Assembly (NCBI GenBank): GCA_036802945.1
Contig: DAIRVG010000001.1
Span: 62,001 to 126,000, forward strand
From: Gp6-AA40 sp036802945
Lineage (GTDB): Bacteria > Acidobacteriota > Vicinamibacteria > Vicinamibacterales > UBA2999
Direction: 5' to 3'
DNA: 64,000 nt
Shown here piece by piece: positions 17,650-26,134 of this stretch. The first letter of the stretch is position 1. Each line of letters starts with the position of its first letter. Both the position numbers and the translations under genes were made by a program. The notes beneath the pieces are model-generated. The model ran no database searches, was not told the DNA's origin, and was given only the letters and a program-made list of their open reading frames with translations.

Positions 17650-19676
17650 ATCGCGTGGTGCCGCACAGGGTGCTTGGGCTCGCCATTGTGGCGATCTACG
17701 CGGCCCTGGTCTTGTGGCCGTACGTGGCCGTGGGGCCGAACGACCTCGAGGAGTTCTTCACGGGCATCATCGGCACCAAGCTCGCCGTGCAGGCCATCAT
17801 GGCGGGGCAGTGGCCGTTCTGGAGCGTCGACATCGGCCTCGGCGTACCGCTACCGCTGAAGTATCACTTCATCACCCATCCCGCGAGCGGGCTGTGCCTT
17901 ATCGACGACTGCCAGCGCGCGATGCGAATCGCCGCAGCGCTCCAGATCGTGATCGGAGCGCTGTGCATGGCGCTGATCCTCCGCGCAAGCGGCATCGGTC
18001 GATCGCTCTCGACCGTCGGCGCGCTGGCGTTTCTCGTCACCTCGTCGACCATCGAAGACACGTACGTCAACGACTGGTCCAGCACTGCGCTCGCTGAGGC
18101 GTCCATTCCAATCCTGATCTATGCGGCGCTGAGACTGTTCGCCGCCGACGATCGCCGCGATCCTGTCCTCTGGACGCTGGTGTTCGGCGGCGTCATCGGA
18201 TTCCTCCTCAGCATGGGATATCCGGCCCCGCAGTTCATGATCGTGGGGTTGTTCCTCCTCGCGCGTCCTTCAAAACTGTGGGAGCGTCGTGGCTGGTTCG
18301 CGCTTGCCGCGGCAGTGGCGTTGTGCATCGGAGGGGCTCATCTCTATCACCTCACGCAACAGATCCTGGCGACACCTCCAACCGCTCTCCGCAGCGTGCA
18401 CGACGAGGCCAGCCCTCTCGTCGAGCTGTGGTCGACGTTTCTCCGTCCGTTCGGTGGTGACCTAGACAAGACCTGGCGGATCATTTTTCTTGGTCCTCCC
18501 TTCGCGATGCTCGCGACCCTTGCGCTGTTCCGCCGCACGCCCGCGTTGTGGCCTTACCAGTTCGGTCTTGTGGCGAGCGTGGCGCTCATGCTGCTGCCCG
18601 AAGGCGCCCTCTTCAACCTGGTCACGGCGCGCTGGTTCTTCCGCGCAGGCGTCAACATCTTCGGGATCGTGCTGGCAACGCACCTTCTGGCGTCGTTCAT
18701 GACGAGCTTCGATCGTCGTCGCACCGCCGTGGCAGCCGTCGCTGGCCTTGTGGTCCTGCAGCTCGCGTGGCAGTGGTGGGCGTTCCTGCCGTTGTGGCGT
18801 TCGGTCGCGCAGGTCGCGCTCGGCGGTTCAGAGCCGGACTCAAATGTGCGGCGGTTGTCCCTGGTACAACCTGCTGTCGCAAGGCTGCAAGCGTTGAACG
18901 CCGCGCGGCCGGGTCGGTTGATGTTCAGCGATCGTGCCGGCCGGGCGATTCGCTCGCTGACGTTCACGGCCGATGGCATTGCGCCCAACGTCTTTGCGAT
19001 CGCCAACATTCCCACGGTGAGCGCGTTTGCGCATGGAATCGTGCTCGACGCTCTGTATCCGACGGAAGAGCTCACGGGTGGTCCGATATGGCCGCCGGCG
19101 AGCGCGCACACCGATCAGGCATTTCTGGATGTCCTTGGCATTCGTTACCTGCTGATGCTTCAGGGTGAGCAGGGCGCCCCGGGTCTGCGCGAGATCGGTT
19201 CGGTCCCGGGTGGGCTGACACTGTTTGAGAACCCGGGCGCGTGGCCAGAAGCTTTCACGGTCGACACGTACCCCTCGGCGAAGGAACCGCGCAAGGCCGG
19301 ATGCGAGCACGATCGCTTTCTCTGCGCGGACTTCAGCGCCTACCAGATTCACCGGTTGACCACGGCTGTTGGCATCGATTGGCATCACGATGGTATGACG
19401 CTGCGCGTTCCGAAAATGGACCTGCCGCAGCGACTGGTCGTGACTCAGTGGTATCAGCCGGATTGGCACGTCTCGAGCGGTCGTGCCTCGCTGAGCAGAG
19501 TGATCGAGCAGTTCATCGGCGTCACGATTGCGCCCGGGGAGACATCGGTTCGGCTGACGTACTTTCCTGCGGTGCGAGGCGCGCTCTTTGTTTTCGGCTG
19601 TCTGTCAGAACTTGCGGTCGCTGGTGTGTGTGTGGTGATGGCGGTGCTTATCAGGCGTCGACCGCGCGAGCTCTGA
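17646..19676 (+). CDS. Large multi-pass membrane protein (YfhO/GT-C-like)
   Basis: ATG 17646 overlaps the GT2 stop (ATGA) and encodes 676 residues. Ten to twelve hydrophobic segments occupy roughly residues 10-415. A soluble domain of about 200 residues with Trp/Tyr/His-rich motifs (TQWYQPDWHV) follows, and a last hydrophobic helix lies near 640-665. This topology matches YfhO-type proteins and GT-C enzymes that transfer sugars from polyprenyl-phosphate donors outside the membrane. The candidate donor synthase is the gene directly upstream. A PNDLEEFFTG segment in the first loop could be an acidic GT-C-type motif, but I cannot confirm it. Confidence 0.72.
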   Translation: MNRVVPHRVLGLAIVAIYAALVLWPYVAVGPNDLEEFFTGIIGTKLAVQAIMAGQWPFWSVDIGLGVPLPLKYHFITHPASGLCLIDDCQRAMRIAAALQIVIGALCMALILRASGIGRSLSTVGALAFLVTSSTIEDTYVNDWSSTALAEASIPILIYAALRLFAADDRRDPVLWTLVFGGVIGFLLSMGYPAPQFMIVGLFLLARPSKLWERRGWFALAAAVALCIGGAHLYHLTQQILATPPTALRSVHDEASPLVELWSTFLRPFGGDLDKTWRIIFLGPPFAMLATLALFRRTPALWPYQFGLVASVALMLLPEGALFNLVTARWFFRAGVNIFGIVLATHLLASFMTSFDRRRTAVAAVAGLVVLQLAWQWWAFLPLWRSVAQVALGGSEPDSNVRRLSLVQPAVARLQALNAARPGRLMFSDRAGRAIRSLTFTADGIAPNVFAIANIPTVSAFAHGIVLDALYPTEELTGGPIWPPASAHTDQAFLDVLGIRYLLMLQGEQGAPGLREIGSVPGGLTLFENPGAWPEAFTVDTYPSAKEPRKAGCEHDRFLCADFSAYQIHRLTTAVGIDWHHDGMTLRVPKMDLPQRLVVTQWYQPDWHVSSGRASLSRVIEQFIGVTIAPGETSVRLTYFPAVRGALFVFGCLSELAVAGVCVVMAVLIRRRPREL

Positions 19677-19733
19677 GCCATCGCTCCATTGGATCGCGTG
19701 GCGGGACAGGCGGAGAATGCTGGGCACCTGCGG

Positions 19734-19814
19734 TTGTCGCGACGTTTGCGGCGCGTTACGATAGGCGGCTGTTGCCAACCCAACAATCGAAATCGGTGCG
19801 CATCCCCGCGCAGG
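19734..19814 (+). promoter_or_regulatory. Duplicated upstream element, copy 2, with promoter-like boxes
   Basis: This second copy of the block at 14229-14308 lies in the 151-base gap before the WbqC gene. TTGTCG (19734-19739), a 17-base spacer and TACGAT (19757-19762) precede the same GCGGCTGTTGCCAA. The copy ends about 13 bases before the ATG at 19828, against 45 bases in copy 1, so the conserved part is not a fixed ribosome-binding leader. The preceding about 55 bases show nothing else recognisable. Confidence 0.5.
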
Positions 19815-19827
19815 TACTTGCTGGATA

Positions 19828-20559
19828 ATGGAAGACCCTTCGGAGGGTCAGACCCTCGTCGTCCTCCAACCCGGCTACCTGCCCTGGCTGGGGTTCTTCG
19901 ATCAGTTCCGGCGTGCGGACATCTTCGTGTATTACGACGACGTCCAGTATGACAAGCATGGCTGGCGCAACCGGAACCGCATCAAGACGCGGCACGGGCC
20001 GCAATGGCTGACGGTGCCGGTGAAGCATGCAGGCCTTGGCCTGCCGCGGATCCTGGATGTCACGATCGACGGGCGCACGCCGTGGGCACGGAAACACGTG
20101 GCGAGTATCCGACAGGCGTACGCGCGCGCGCCATTCGCGCCGCGGTACCTGCCGCAATTGGAGGCCGTGCTGCAGCAGTCGTGGGAGCGGCTGATCGACC
20201 TCGACATCGCCGTCATCGATCTGATGTGCACCTGGTTCGGGCTGTCGCGGCGCGTGGAGCGCTCATCGGCGCTCGGCATCGAAGGCGGGAAGAGCGAGCG
20301 GCTGCTCAGGTTCTGCCAGCACTTTGGCGCCGGCCGGTACCTGAGTGGCAACGCAGCGCGGGACTATCTGGATACGGCGCTGTTCGTACGTGAAGGTATC
20401 CATGTCGAGTGGCAGAACTTTCAGCCGCCGACCTATCCACAGCTCCACGGCGAGTTCGTGCCGCACCTGTCCGCGCTCGACCTCGTGCTGAATTGCGGCG
20501 ACAATGCGCGCGCGATTCTCGAAGGCGGCGAAATTTCACACTCTGGAACGACAACGTGA
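19828..20559 (+). CDS. WbqC-family protein
   Basis: A 243-residue WbqC-like protein with the characteristic opening VLQPGYLPWLGFFDQ, then DDVQYDKHGWRNRNRIK and LTVPVKH. The family is widespread in O-antigen and glycan-modification loci. It has been proposed to act in aminoacyl or glycyl modification of sugars, but no biochemical activity is firmly established here. The following SDR gene overlaps at GTGA (20556), which indicates a common pathway. Confidence 0.87.
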   Translation: MEDPSEGQTLVVLQPGYLPWLGFFDQFRRADIFVYYDDVQYDKHGWRNRNRIKTRHGPQWLTVPVKHAGLGLPRILDVTIDGRTPWARKHVASIRQAYARAPFAPRYLPQLEAVLQQSWERLIDLDIAVIDLMCTWFGLSRRVERSSALGIEGGKSERLLRFCQHFGAGRYLSGNAARDYLDTALFVREGIHVEWQNFQPPTYPQLHGEFVPHLSALDLVLNCGDNARAILEGGEISHSGTTT

Positions 20560-21593
20560 AGACATTTCTCATCACCGGCGGCGCAGGGTTCATCGGCAGC
20601 AACTTCGTACGGTACCTGTACGACAACTACCCCGAGTATCGGATCCGGGTGCTCGACCAGCTTACCTACGCGGGAAGCGTCGAGAACCTCCCGGTCGGGT
20701 TCAACGAGGCTTCTTCCGACGGCCGTCTTCAGTTCTGGTACGGCGACGTGCGGAACGCGTCGCTGGTCGATACGCTCGTGGAAGACGCGGACGTGGTGGT
20801 GCACTTCGCCGCCGAAACGCACGTCACGCGGTCGATTTACGACAACTACCACTTTTTCGAGACCGACGTGCTTGGCACACAGGTGGTGGCCAATGCGGTG
20901 CTCAAGCATGTCAAGGGCGTCAACCGGTTCATTCACATCTCGACGTCGGAAGTCTATGGCACGGCGGTGAGTGCCAAGATGGGCGAGGACCATCCGCTGA
21001 TGCCGATGAGCCCGTACGCGAGCGCGAAGGCGGGCGCCGACCGACTCGTATATTCCTACTGGGCCACGTACCGGCTGCCTGCGATCATCGTCCGGCCGTT
21101 CAACCAGTACGGGCCGCATCAGCACCTCGAAAAAGTGATTCCGCGGTTCATCACGAGCTGCCTGCTCGACGAACCGCTGCGCGTGCATGGTGACGGTTCG
21201 GCCGCGCGCGACTTTACCTACGTCGGCGACACATGCCGCGCGCTCGACGCAATTGCCCACTGTGAGCTCGAGAAGGTCGTTGGCGAGGTGATCAACCTCG
21301 GGTACGGCGAGAGCTACACCCTTTCGCAGATAGCGCCGATGATTGTGCGGAAGATGAACAAGCCGGCAAGCCTGATCACGTACGTCGGGGATCGGCCCGG
21401 GCAGGTCTTCCGCCATACGGCCGACGCAAGCAAGGCGCAGCGTTTGCTCGGCTGGACGCCGCAGGTCGGCTTCGAAGAGGGGCTGGATAAGACCATCGCG
21501 TGGTACCTGGCGAACAGGCCGTGGTGGGAAAAACAGCTGTGGATGCGCGAGATCCCGATCATCACCAAGTCGGGAAAGCGCGAGATGCACTGA
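20556..21593 (+). CDS. Extended SDR nucleotide-sugar dehydratase/decarboxylase, LegB-like
   Basis: The GTG start overlapping the WbqC stop gives 345 residues. GGAGFIGSNFVRYL binds NAD, HFAAETHVTRSI matches the RfbB-type fold, and the catalytic elements are STSEVYGT near residue 128 and YASAK (YxxxK) near 151. RfbB dehydratases have an Asp-Glu pair (TDEVYG). Here Asp is Ser, as in UDP-glucuronate decarboxylases and LegB-type 4,6-dehydratases. VRPFNQYGPHQ and the GDGSAARDFTYV substrate loop are present. With NeuC/NeuB/NeuA genes in the window, a role making a 4-keto-6-deoxy-amino sugar for legionaminic-type acids is attractive. A UDP-xylose-type role is the alternative. Confidence 0.85.
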   Translation: MKTFLITGGAGFIGSNFVRYLYDNYPEYRIRVLDQLTYAGSVENLPVGFNEASSDGRLQFWYGDVRNASLVDTLVEDADVVVHFAAETHVTRSIYDNYHFFETDVLGTQVVANAVLKHVKGVNRFIHISTSEVYGTAVSAKMGEDHPLMPMSPYASAKAGADRLVYSYWATYRLPAIIVRPFNQYGPHQHLEKVIPRFITSCLLDEPLRVHGDGSAARDFTYVGDTCRALDAIAHCELEKVVGEVINLGYGESYTLSQIAPMIVRKMNKPASLITYVGDRPGQVFRHTADASKAQRLLGWTPQVGFEEGLDKTIAWYLANRPWWEKQLWMREIPIITKSGKREMH

Positions 21594-21622
21594 CCGCGCC
21601 GCGCCTCCGGCGCTCACGGGTC

Positions 21623-21628
21623 TATAAT
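21623..21628 (+). promoter_or_regulatory. TATAAT -10-like box before the ABC transporter genes
   Basis: A perfect TATAAT lies in the 66-base gap before the ATPase gene, 31 bases upstream of its ATG. No convincing -35 is seen at 16-19 bases; the nearest TTGACA-like sequence (CTGACC at 21590) is 27 bases away. A weak or activator-dependent promoter is possible. Confidence 0.35.
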
Positions 21629-21659
21629 CGCTTCCGGGTGACTCGTCTGACCGCTCGCA

Positions 21660-22934
21660 ATGGATAGCCTGATCGTTGAGGGTCTCGGCAAGCGGTACTT
21701 TCTTCCATCCAAGAGGCCCACGGAGGAGCCCCGGCCCGCGCTGCGTCTCGGCCGGTTGACGATACCGCGATTGCCGTGGAACCGGCGCCGCAAGGCGGAC
21801 CGGGAGCTGTGGGCGTTACGAAACGTCTCGTTTGCCGTCCCGCACGGCACGATCCTGGGCATCATCGGCGCAAATGGGGCGGGCAAGTCGACGCTGCTGA
21901 AAATCATCGCACGCGTCACGCGGCCGACCGAGGGACGGGTCATCGGATTCGGGCGCGTCGTCTCGCTGCTGGAGCTCGGCGCGGGGTTCAATCCGGACTT
22001 TTCCGCGTACGACAACATCCTGATGAACGCGGCGATGCACGGGATCTCACGGCGCGAGGCGCTGAAGCGGATAGACGAGATCGTGTCGTTTGCCGAGCTC
22101 GACGAATTCCTCGACAACCCGCTGCGCCAGTACTCGAGCGGGATGTATCTCCGTCTCGCGTTTTCCGTCGCGATCAACATGCAGCCGGACATCCTTCTTG
22201 CCGACGAGATCCTGGCGGTCGGAGACATGGCGTTCCAGGACCGCTGTCTTGCCCGCGTCGCGCAGGAGGCCGAGCGAGGGCTCACGGTGCTGTTCGTGTC
22301 GCACGACATGTCGGCGTTGTCCCGGCTGTGCGATCGCATCGTCTGGATCGACAAGGGCGAACTTGTCCGCGATGGTGACCCCGAGCCGGTGATTGCGGAG
22401 TACGAGGAGACGGCGCTTCGGGGCAAGCACGGCGCTCGCGGCTTCGGCGACACGGCGGGGCGACACACCAACGTGGAGGCGGAGATCGCGAGCGTCCGCC
22501 TGTTGAACACGGCAGGTGAGGAGATCGGTGCGGCGCCGACGGGCGAAGACGTCTACATCAGGCTGCGGCTGAAGGTCCGAAAGCCGGGACGCGCGGTCAG
22601 GGGCGTGGTGGACGTGAACGCGAAAGGCGTCTTCCTGTTCCGCACGGTACAGTCCGAGGAATTCGTGTCGGACCGCCGCGGCGTGGTCGATCTGATCGTC
22701 CGCATTCCGCCGAATCTGCTCGCAGAAACGACCTACTCGGTGAACGTCACGGTGTACACGCGATGGGAGAAGGAATCCAAGATCGTGCTGGCGAATGCGT
22801 TGACGTTCATGGCGTACGGCGAGCAGCACGGCGCGGAGTTCAAGAGCCGGGTCAGAAGCGGTGTGATCGCGCCGCAGCTCGAGTGGCACGTTCGAACCCA
22901 CGCGAATGATGGGAAGCGAAAGGTACGCGTATGA
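21660..22934 (+). CDS. wzt: ABC polysaccharide transporter ATP-binding protein with C-terminal cargo domain (Wzt-like)
   Basis: A 424-residue ATPase. Walker A GANGAGKST is near residue 71, the unusual but family-typical signature YSSGM near 160, Walker B ILLADEILAVGD near 180 and the H-loop SHDMS near 218. Residues about 265-424 form an extra beta-rich domain with no ATPase motifs, matching the carbohydrate-binding C-domain of Wzt proteins that recognise the modified non-reducing end of an O-antigen or capsule chain. It energises export of an undecaprenol-linked glycan through the two permeases encoded next. A 67-base gap separates it from the first permease. Confidence 0.93.
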   Translation: MDSLIVEGLGKRYFLPSKRPTEEPRPALRLGRLTIPRLPWNRRRKADRELWALRNVSFAVPHGTILGIIGANGAGKSTLLKIIARVTRPTEGRVIGFGRVVSLLELGAGFNPDFSAYDNILMNAAMHGISRREALKRIDEIVSFAELDEFLDNPLRQYSSGMYLRLAFSVAINMQPDILLADEILAVGDMAFQDRCLARVAQEAERGLTVLFVSHDMSALSRLCDRIVWIDKGELVRDGDPEPVIAEYEETALRGKHGARGFGDTAGRHTNVEAEIASVRLLNTAGEEIGAAPTGEDVYIRLRLKVRKPGRAVRGVVDVNAKGVFLFRTVQSEEFVSDRRGVVDLIVRIPPNLLAETTYSVNVTVYTRWEKESKIVLANALTFMAYGEQHGAEFKSRVRSGVIAPQLEWHVRTHANDGKRKVRV

Positions 22935-23001
22935 GGCGTACTGCGGCGGTGTCTCGTTGGCACCGACGCACGCGGCGGCGAGCGGCGCCGGCGAGTAGGC
23001 G

Positions 23002-23883
23002 ATGAACCCGATGTCATCGAGCGCCAGCGAGGCGGCAGAACGTTCTGCCTGGAGCATCAGCGCCGACGCGCGCGATGGTTTTGCAGCGCGCGTCCGCGAA
23101 GTGTGGCAGTACCGCCGCATCCTGTGGTTCTTCGCGTTGCGCGCAACCCAGGCGCTTTATCGTAAGACCTACCTGGGCGTCTGGTGGCTGTTCATCCGGA
23201 CCCTCGTGCCCCTCATCGTTGGCGCGTTCGTGTTCGGTGCGGTGATCAATGTCCCATCGGGCGGGGTCCCGTATTTGGTGTTCTTCCTGGCGGGCCAGCT
23301 CGCCTGGAACTTTTTCGACGGTCCGCTCGTACGTGCCAGCCGTGGCATCGACGGCAACCGGCAGTTGCTGACGAAGCTGTACATCCCGCGAATCATCCTG
23401 CCGCTCGGTCAAATGGCAGCCGGCGTCGTCGAACCAATCATCATCGCCGTGATTCTCGTCGTGACCGTGGTGTATTACCGACGCGTCGACGGCGTCTGGT
23501 ACGTCCAGCCGGGCCTGCGACTGATGGCCGCGTCCGCGGCCGTCCTTGTGATCCTCTGGTTTGCGTTCGCGCTGTCGCTCTTCACCTCGGTGTGGCAGGG
23601 GCGTGCACGTGATACGCGGTTCGTGCTGCGGCACATCGTCGGGTTCTGGCTCCTTTTGACGCCGGTGGTCTATCCCGCCTCCCAGGTGTCGGCGCGGATT
23701 CGCTGGCTGATCTATGTCAACCCGCTCACGGCGCCGGTGGAAACGTTCAAATGGGCCGTGCTGCCAGGCATGGAGCACTCGTGGCCGTGGTTCATGTACA
23801 GCGTCGGCCTGACGGCAGCGCTCTTCGTCGCCGGCTTGTGGTATTTCGCGCGCTCCGAAGGCGCTACGATGGACAAGCTGTGA
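23002..23883 (+). CDS. wzm: ABC polysaccharide export permease 1 (Wzm-like)
   Basis: A 293-residue ABC-2 type permease. About 45 cytosolic residues precede six hydrophobic segments (about 58-80, 88-105, 135-160, 177-196, 214-230 and 266-285). YLGVWWLFIRTLVPL matches the amphipathic N-terminal interface helix of Wzm/TagG/KpsM-type permeases. ATG 23002 gives the usual family length. The second permease starts in overlap with its stop (GTGA at 23880). It forms the membrane channel for the Wzt-like ATPase. Confidence 0.92.
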   Translation: MNPMSSSASEAAERSAWSISADARDGFAARVREVWQYRRILWFFALRATQALYRKTYLGVWWLFIRTLVPLIVGAFVFGAVINVPSGGVPYLVFFLAGQLAWNFFDGPLVRASRGIDGNRQLLTKLYIPRIILPLGQMAAGVVEPIIIAVILVVTVVYYRRVDGVWYVQPGLRLMAASAAVLVILWFAFALSLFTSVWQGRARDTRFVLRHIVGFWLLLTPVVYPASQVSARIRWLIYVNPLTAPVETFKWAVLPGMEHSWPWFMYSVGLTAALFVAGLWYFARSEGATMDKL

Positions 23884-24722
23884 GCGCGCGATGGGAATTC
23901 GGGTCGCGTTCCCCCGGGGTTGGTGCGACGACGGTCGACGTGTGGCAACACAGGTGGCTGTTGCGAACCGTGGCGGTGCGGGCGTTTCAGCGTATGTACC
24001 GGCGCACGATCCTCGGCTGGCTGTGGCTGGTGATCAATCCGCTTCTGCCGTTGGTGATCCGCGCGATCATCTTTGGTGCGCTGCTCGGAGTCTCATCGGA
24101 CGGGCTGCCGTATTTTCTCTTCCTGCTCGGCGGTTCTATTGCCTGGGATCTGTTTGCGGCGACGTTGATGCGCGGCACCCGCGCCCTCGAGATGCATCGC
24201 GAGATGTCGGATCTGATCTATTATCCGCGCGCGATCCTGCCGATCGGTAACATCGCGCCGGCACTGTTGGAGCTCGGAATCAAGCTTGGCGTCTTTGTCG
24301 TGGCGCTGGTCTACTACATGATTCACGACGGCCGGCTCTACGTGCGATCGGACGCCGCGCTGCTCTGGGGTCTCTGCGCGCTCGTGCTCGCCCTGATCTT
24401 TGCGCTCGCCATTTCGCTCTTTACCTCGGTGTGGGGCGAAACGACGCGCGACACCCGTTTTGCGCTGAACCAGCTCTCCTCCGTCTGGTACTTGTTGACG
24501 CCGGTGCTTTACCCGATGTCGCAGGTGCCGGAGGCGTACCGCGGGTGGATCGTCTGGAACCCGATGGCGGTCATCGTCGAGACGTTCAAGTGGGGAGTCT
24601 TCGGCGTCGGGACGTTTCAGCCGGTGCTGTTCGCCTGGACCGCCACTGCGATCGGCGGTCTGTTTCTCGCCGGTTTGATCTACTTTACGCGCACCGAGGC
24701 ACGGATTATCGATGCGCGCTGA
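23880..24722 (+). CDS. ABC polysaccharide export permease 2 (Wzm-like)
   Basis: The GTG overlapping the first permease stop gives 280 residues starting VSARWEFGSR. Its core (TILGWLWLVINPLLPLVIR, LFTSVWGETTRDTRFALNQ) is clearly homologous to the first permease (LFTSVWQGRARDTRFVLRH) but well diverged, so this is an old duplication. Wzm transporters are normally homodimers of one permease, so two adjacent genes imply a heterodimer or two alternative channels sharing one ATPase. The next gene begins inside its last 11 bases. Confidence 0.9.
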   Translation: MSARWEFGSRSPGVGATTVDVWQHRWLLRTVAVRAFQRMYRRTILGWLWLVINPLLPLVIRAIIFGALLGVSSDGLPYFLFLLGGSIAWDLFAATLMRGTRALEMHREMSDLIYYPRAILPIGNIAPALLELGIKLGVFVVALVYYMIHDGRLYVRSDAALLWGLCALVLALIFALAISLFTSVWGETTRDTRFALNQLSSVWYLLTPVLYPMSQVPEAYRGWIVWNPMAVIVETFKWGVFGVGTFQPVLFAWTATAIGGLFLAGLIYFTRTEARIIDAR

Positions 24723-26100
24723 GCAAGCGAACGACCTTGCCCGCAGACTTCTGCGGCCGTTCGGCATCTCGCCGATCACGCCTCTCGCACTCGCGATCTT
24801 CCGCACAGTCCTGGGTCTTGGGCTCCTGTACATCCTGCTGGTCTATCAGCCGATCGTGGCGAGGGCAGACGATGTCCGGCGACCGCACAGTCCGCTGGCT
24901 GACATGCAGTGGGTGTATGCGCTCGCCGTGAACAAGGGGGCGACGTCGGTCCTTCAGGGTGTGGCGTGCGTTGCCGCGGGGCTCTTTACGGTAGGCATCT
25001 TCGCGCGGCCGGCGTACGTCGTTGTCGTATCGCTGATGCTGGTCAACGTGCTGATGATCCTTGCCAGGGCGGGCGGGCACGACTGGGGTCTGCCGATCGT
25101 GACACTGCTGATCCTCACGGTCGTGCCGTGGAGTGACGCGCCAAGCCTGTTCCAGTTGCCCCGTTCATGGGCGAGATTCTCCGCAGCCAGCCTGGCGAGC
25201 CGCGCCTACGGATTCGCGGTCTGGCTTCCGGGGCTGACGGTCGGTCTGGCGCTTGCGGCGGCAGCCTACGCCAAGGTCGTCGGCACGGGCGTCCAGTGGA
25301 TCACGAACGGGACCGTGCGGTACCACTTTGTCGAGGACGGCCGGAACGCGCCGGTGACGCTGGGTTTGTGGATCGCGACGCATCCGTCGGTCGCCATCGC
25401 CGTCTCCCTTGCGGCGGTGCTGACTGAAGCAGGGTTCATCCTCGTCATCTTCGCGCGGGACTGGCGTACTCGACTGGCGTTTGGATTGATGGGCGCCTCG
25501 ATGATGGCCGGCTTCACCTTGTTCCAGGGAGTGGCATGGTGGCCCTGGCGGATCCTGTTCCTGGCGTTCCTGCCGTGGACGTTGCTCACGACGTTGGACA
25601 AAGGGACGACGATCGCATCCTCCGACGACGTTTCCGGTTCATCCTTCGTCGCCCAGCGCGATCTGACGTGGACGCATGCCCTGCTCGTCGTCGTGCTGAT
25701 TGCGGGTCAGTTGTGGGTCTCGGCTCGTGCGATCGAAATCGAGCCGTTCGTGTCGAACTATCCGATGTATGCCTACACCTGGTCGTCAACGGAGGAATTC
25801 GACCGCCACCAGTCGCGAACACGGTTCGAGGCCGACGGCAAGGACATCTCAGACCGTATCGAAGCCGCCGGCGGTGAGGACGTTCTGAGGCAGATGGTCA
25901 CGCGGAACGATGACAGCGAGTCCAACCGCGACGACATTGAGGAAGATCGCGCTGACTTCATCGCCCGCTACACCCGGATATATGGCGGCGTACCGCCCAG
26001 CATTGATGTCATTCTCCTCCAGCGACCGTTCGACTGGCAGCGGGGCAGATACCTGCCGCCAACGCGAGCGCGTATAGGAACGGTGCACCTGGCCCACTGA
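24712..26100 (+). CDS. HTTM-like polytopic membrane protein
   Basis: A 462-residue protein with about eight to ten hydrophobic segments between residues 20 and 345 and a soluble tail of about 115 residues rich in Asp/Glu/Arg. The opening ALAIFRTVLGLGLLYILL and the repeated-helix layout resemble HTTM or DoxX-type membrane proteins and the protein at 9280, with only loose similarity. It overlaps the second permease by 11 bases, so it is co-expressed with the exporter. No catalytic residue can be assigned. It ends the first large plus-strand block and converges on the minus-strand gene that follows. Confidence 0.68.
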   Translation: MRAEQANDLARRLLRPFGISPITPLALAIFRTVLGLGLLYILLVYQPIVARADDVRRPHSPLADMQWVYALAVNKGATSVLQGVACVAAGLFTVGIFARPAYVVVVSLMLVNVLMILARAGGHDWGLPIVTLLILTVVPWSDAPSLFQLPRSWARFSAASLASRAYGFAVWLPGLTVGLALAAAAYAKVVGTGVQWITNGTVRYHFVEDGRNAPVTLGLWIATHPSVAIAVSLAAVLTEAGFILVIFARDWRTRLAFGLMGASMMAGFTLFQGVAWWPWRILFLAFLPWTLLTTLDKGTTIASSDDVSGSSFVAQRDLTWTHALLVVVLIAGQLWVSARAIEIEPFVSNYPMYAYTWSSTEEFDRHQSRTRFEADGKDISDRIEAAGGEDVLRQMVTRNDDSESNRDDIEEDRADFIARYTRIYGGVPPSIDVILLQRPFDWQRGRYLPPTRARIGTVHLAH

Positions 26101-26134
26101 CCCGCCAGACGGGATCTCAAGACACGTCTGCGGG
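26101..26134. terminator. Inverted repeat between convergent genes
   Basis: CCCGCCAGACG at 26101-26111 and CGTCTGCGGG at 26125-26134 pair with a single bulged base, leaving a 13-base loop. The stem sits exactly where the plus-strand gene ending at 26100 meets the minus-strand gene ending at 26117. No clear T-tract is seen on either strand, so termination is plausible but unproved. Confidence 0.35.

Noticed and set aside
20556..21593. Naming this gene rfbB (dTDP-glucose 4,6-dehydratase)
   Set aside because: The catalytic Asp of the TDEVYG motif is Ser (TSEVYG), so a LegB- or decarboxylase-like SDR is more likely.
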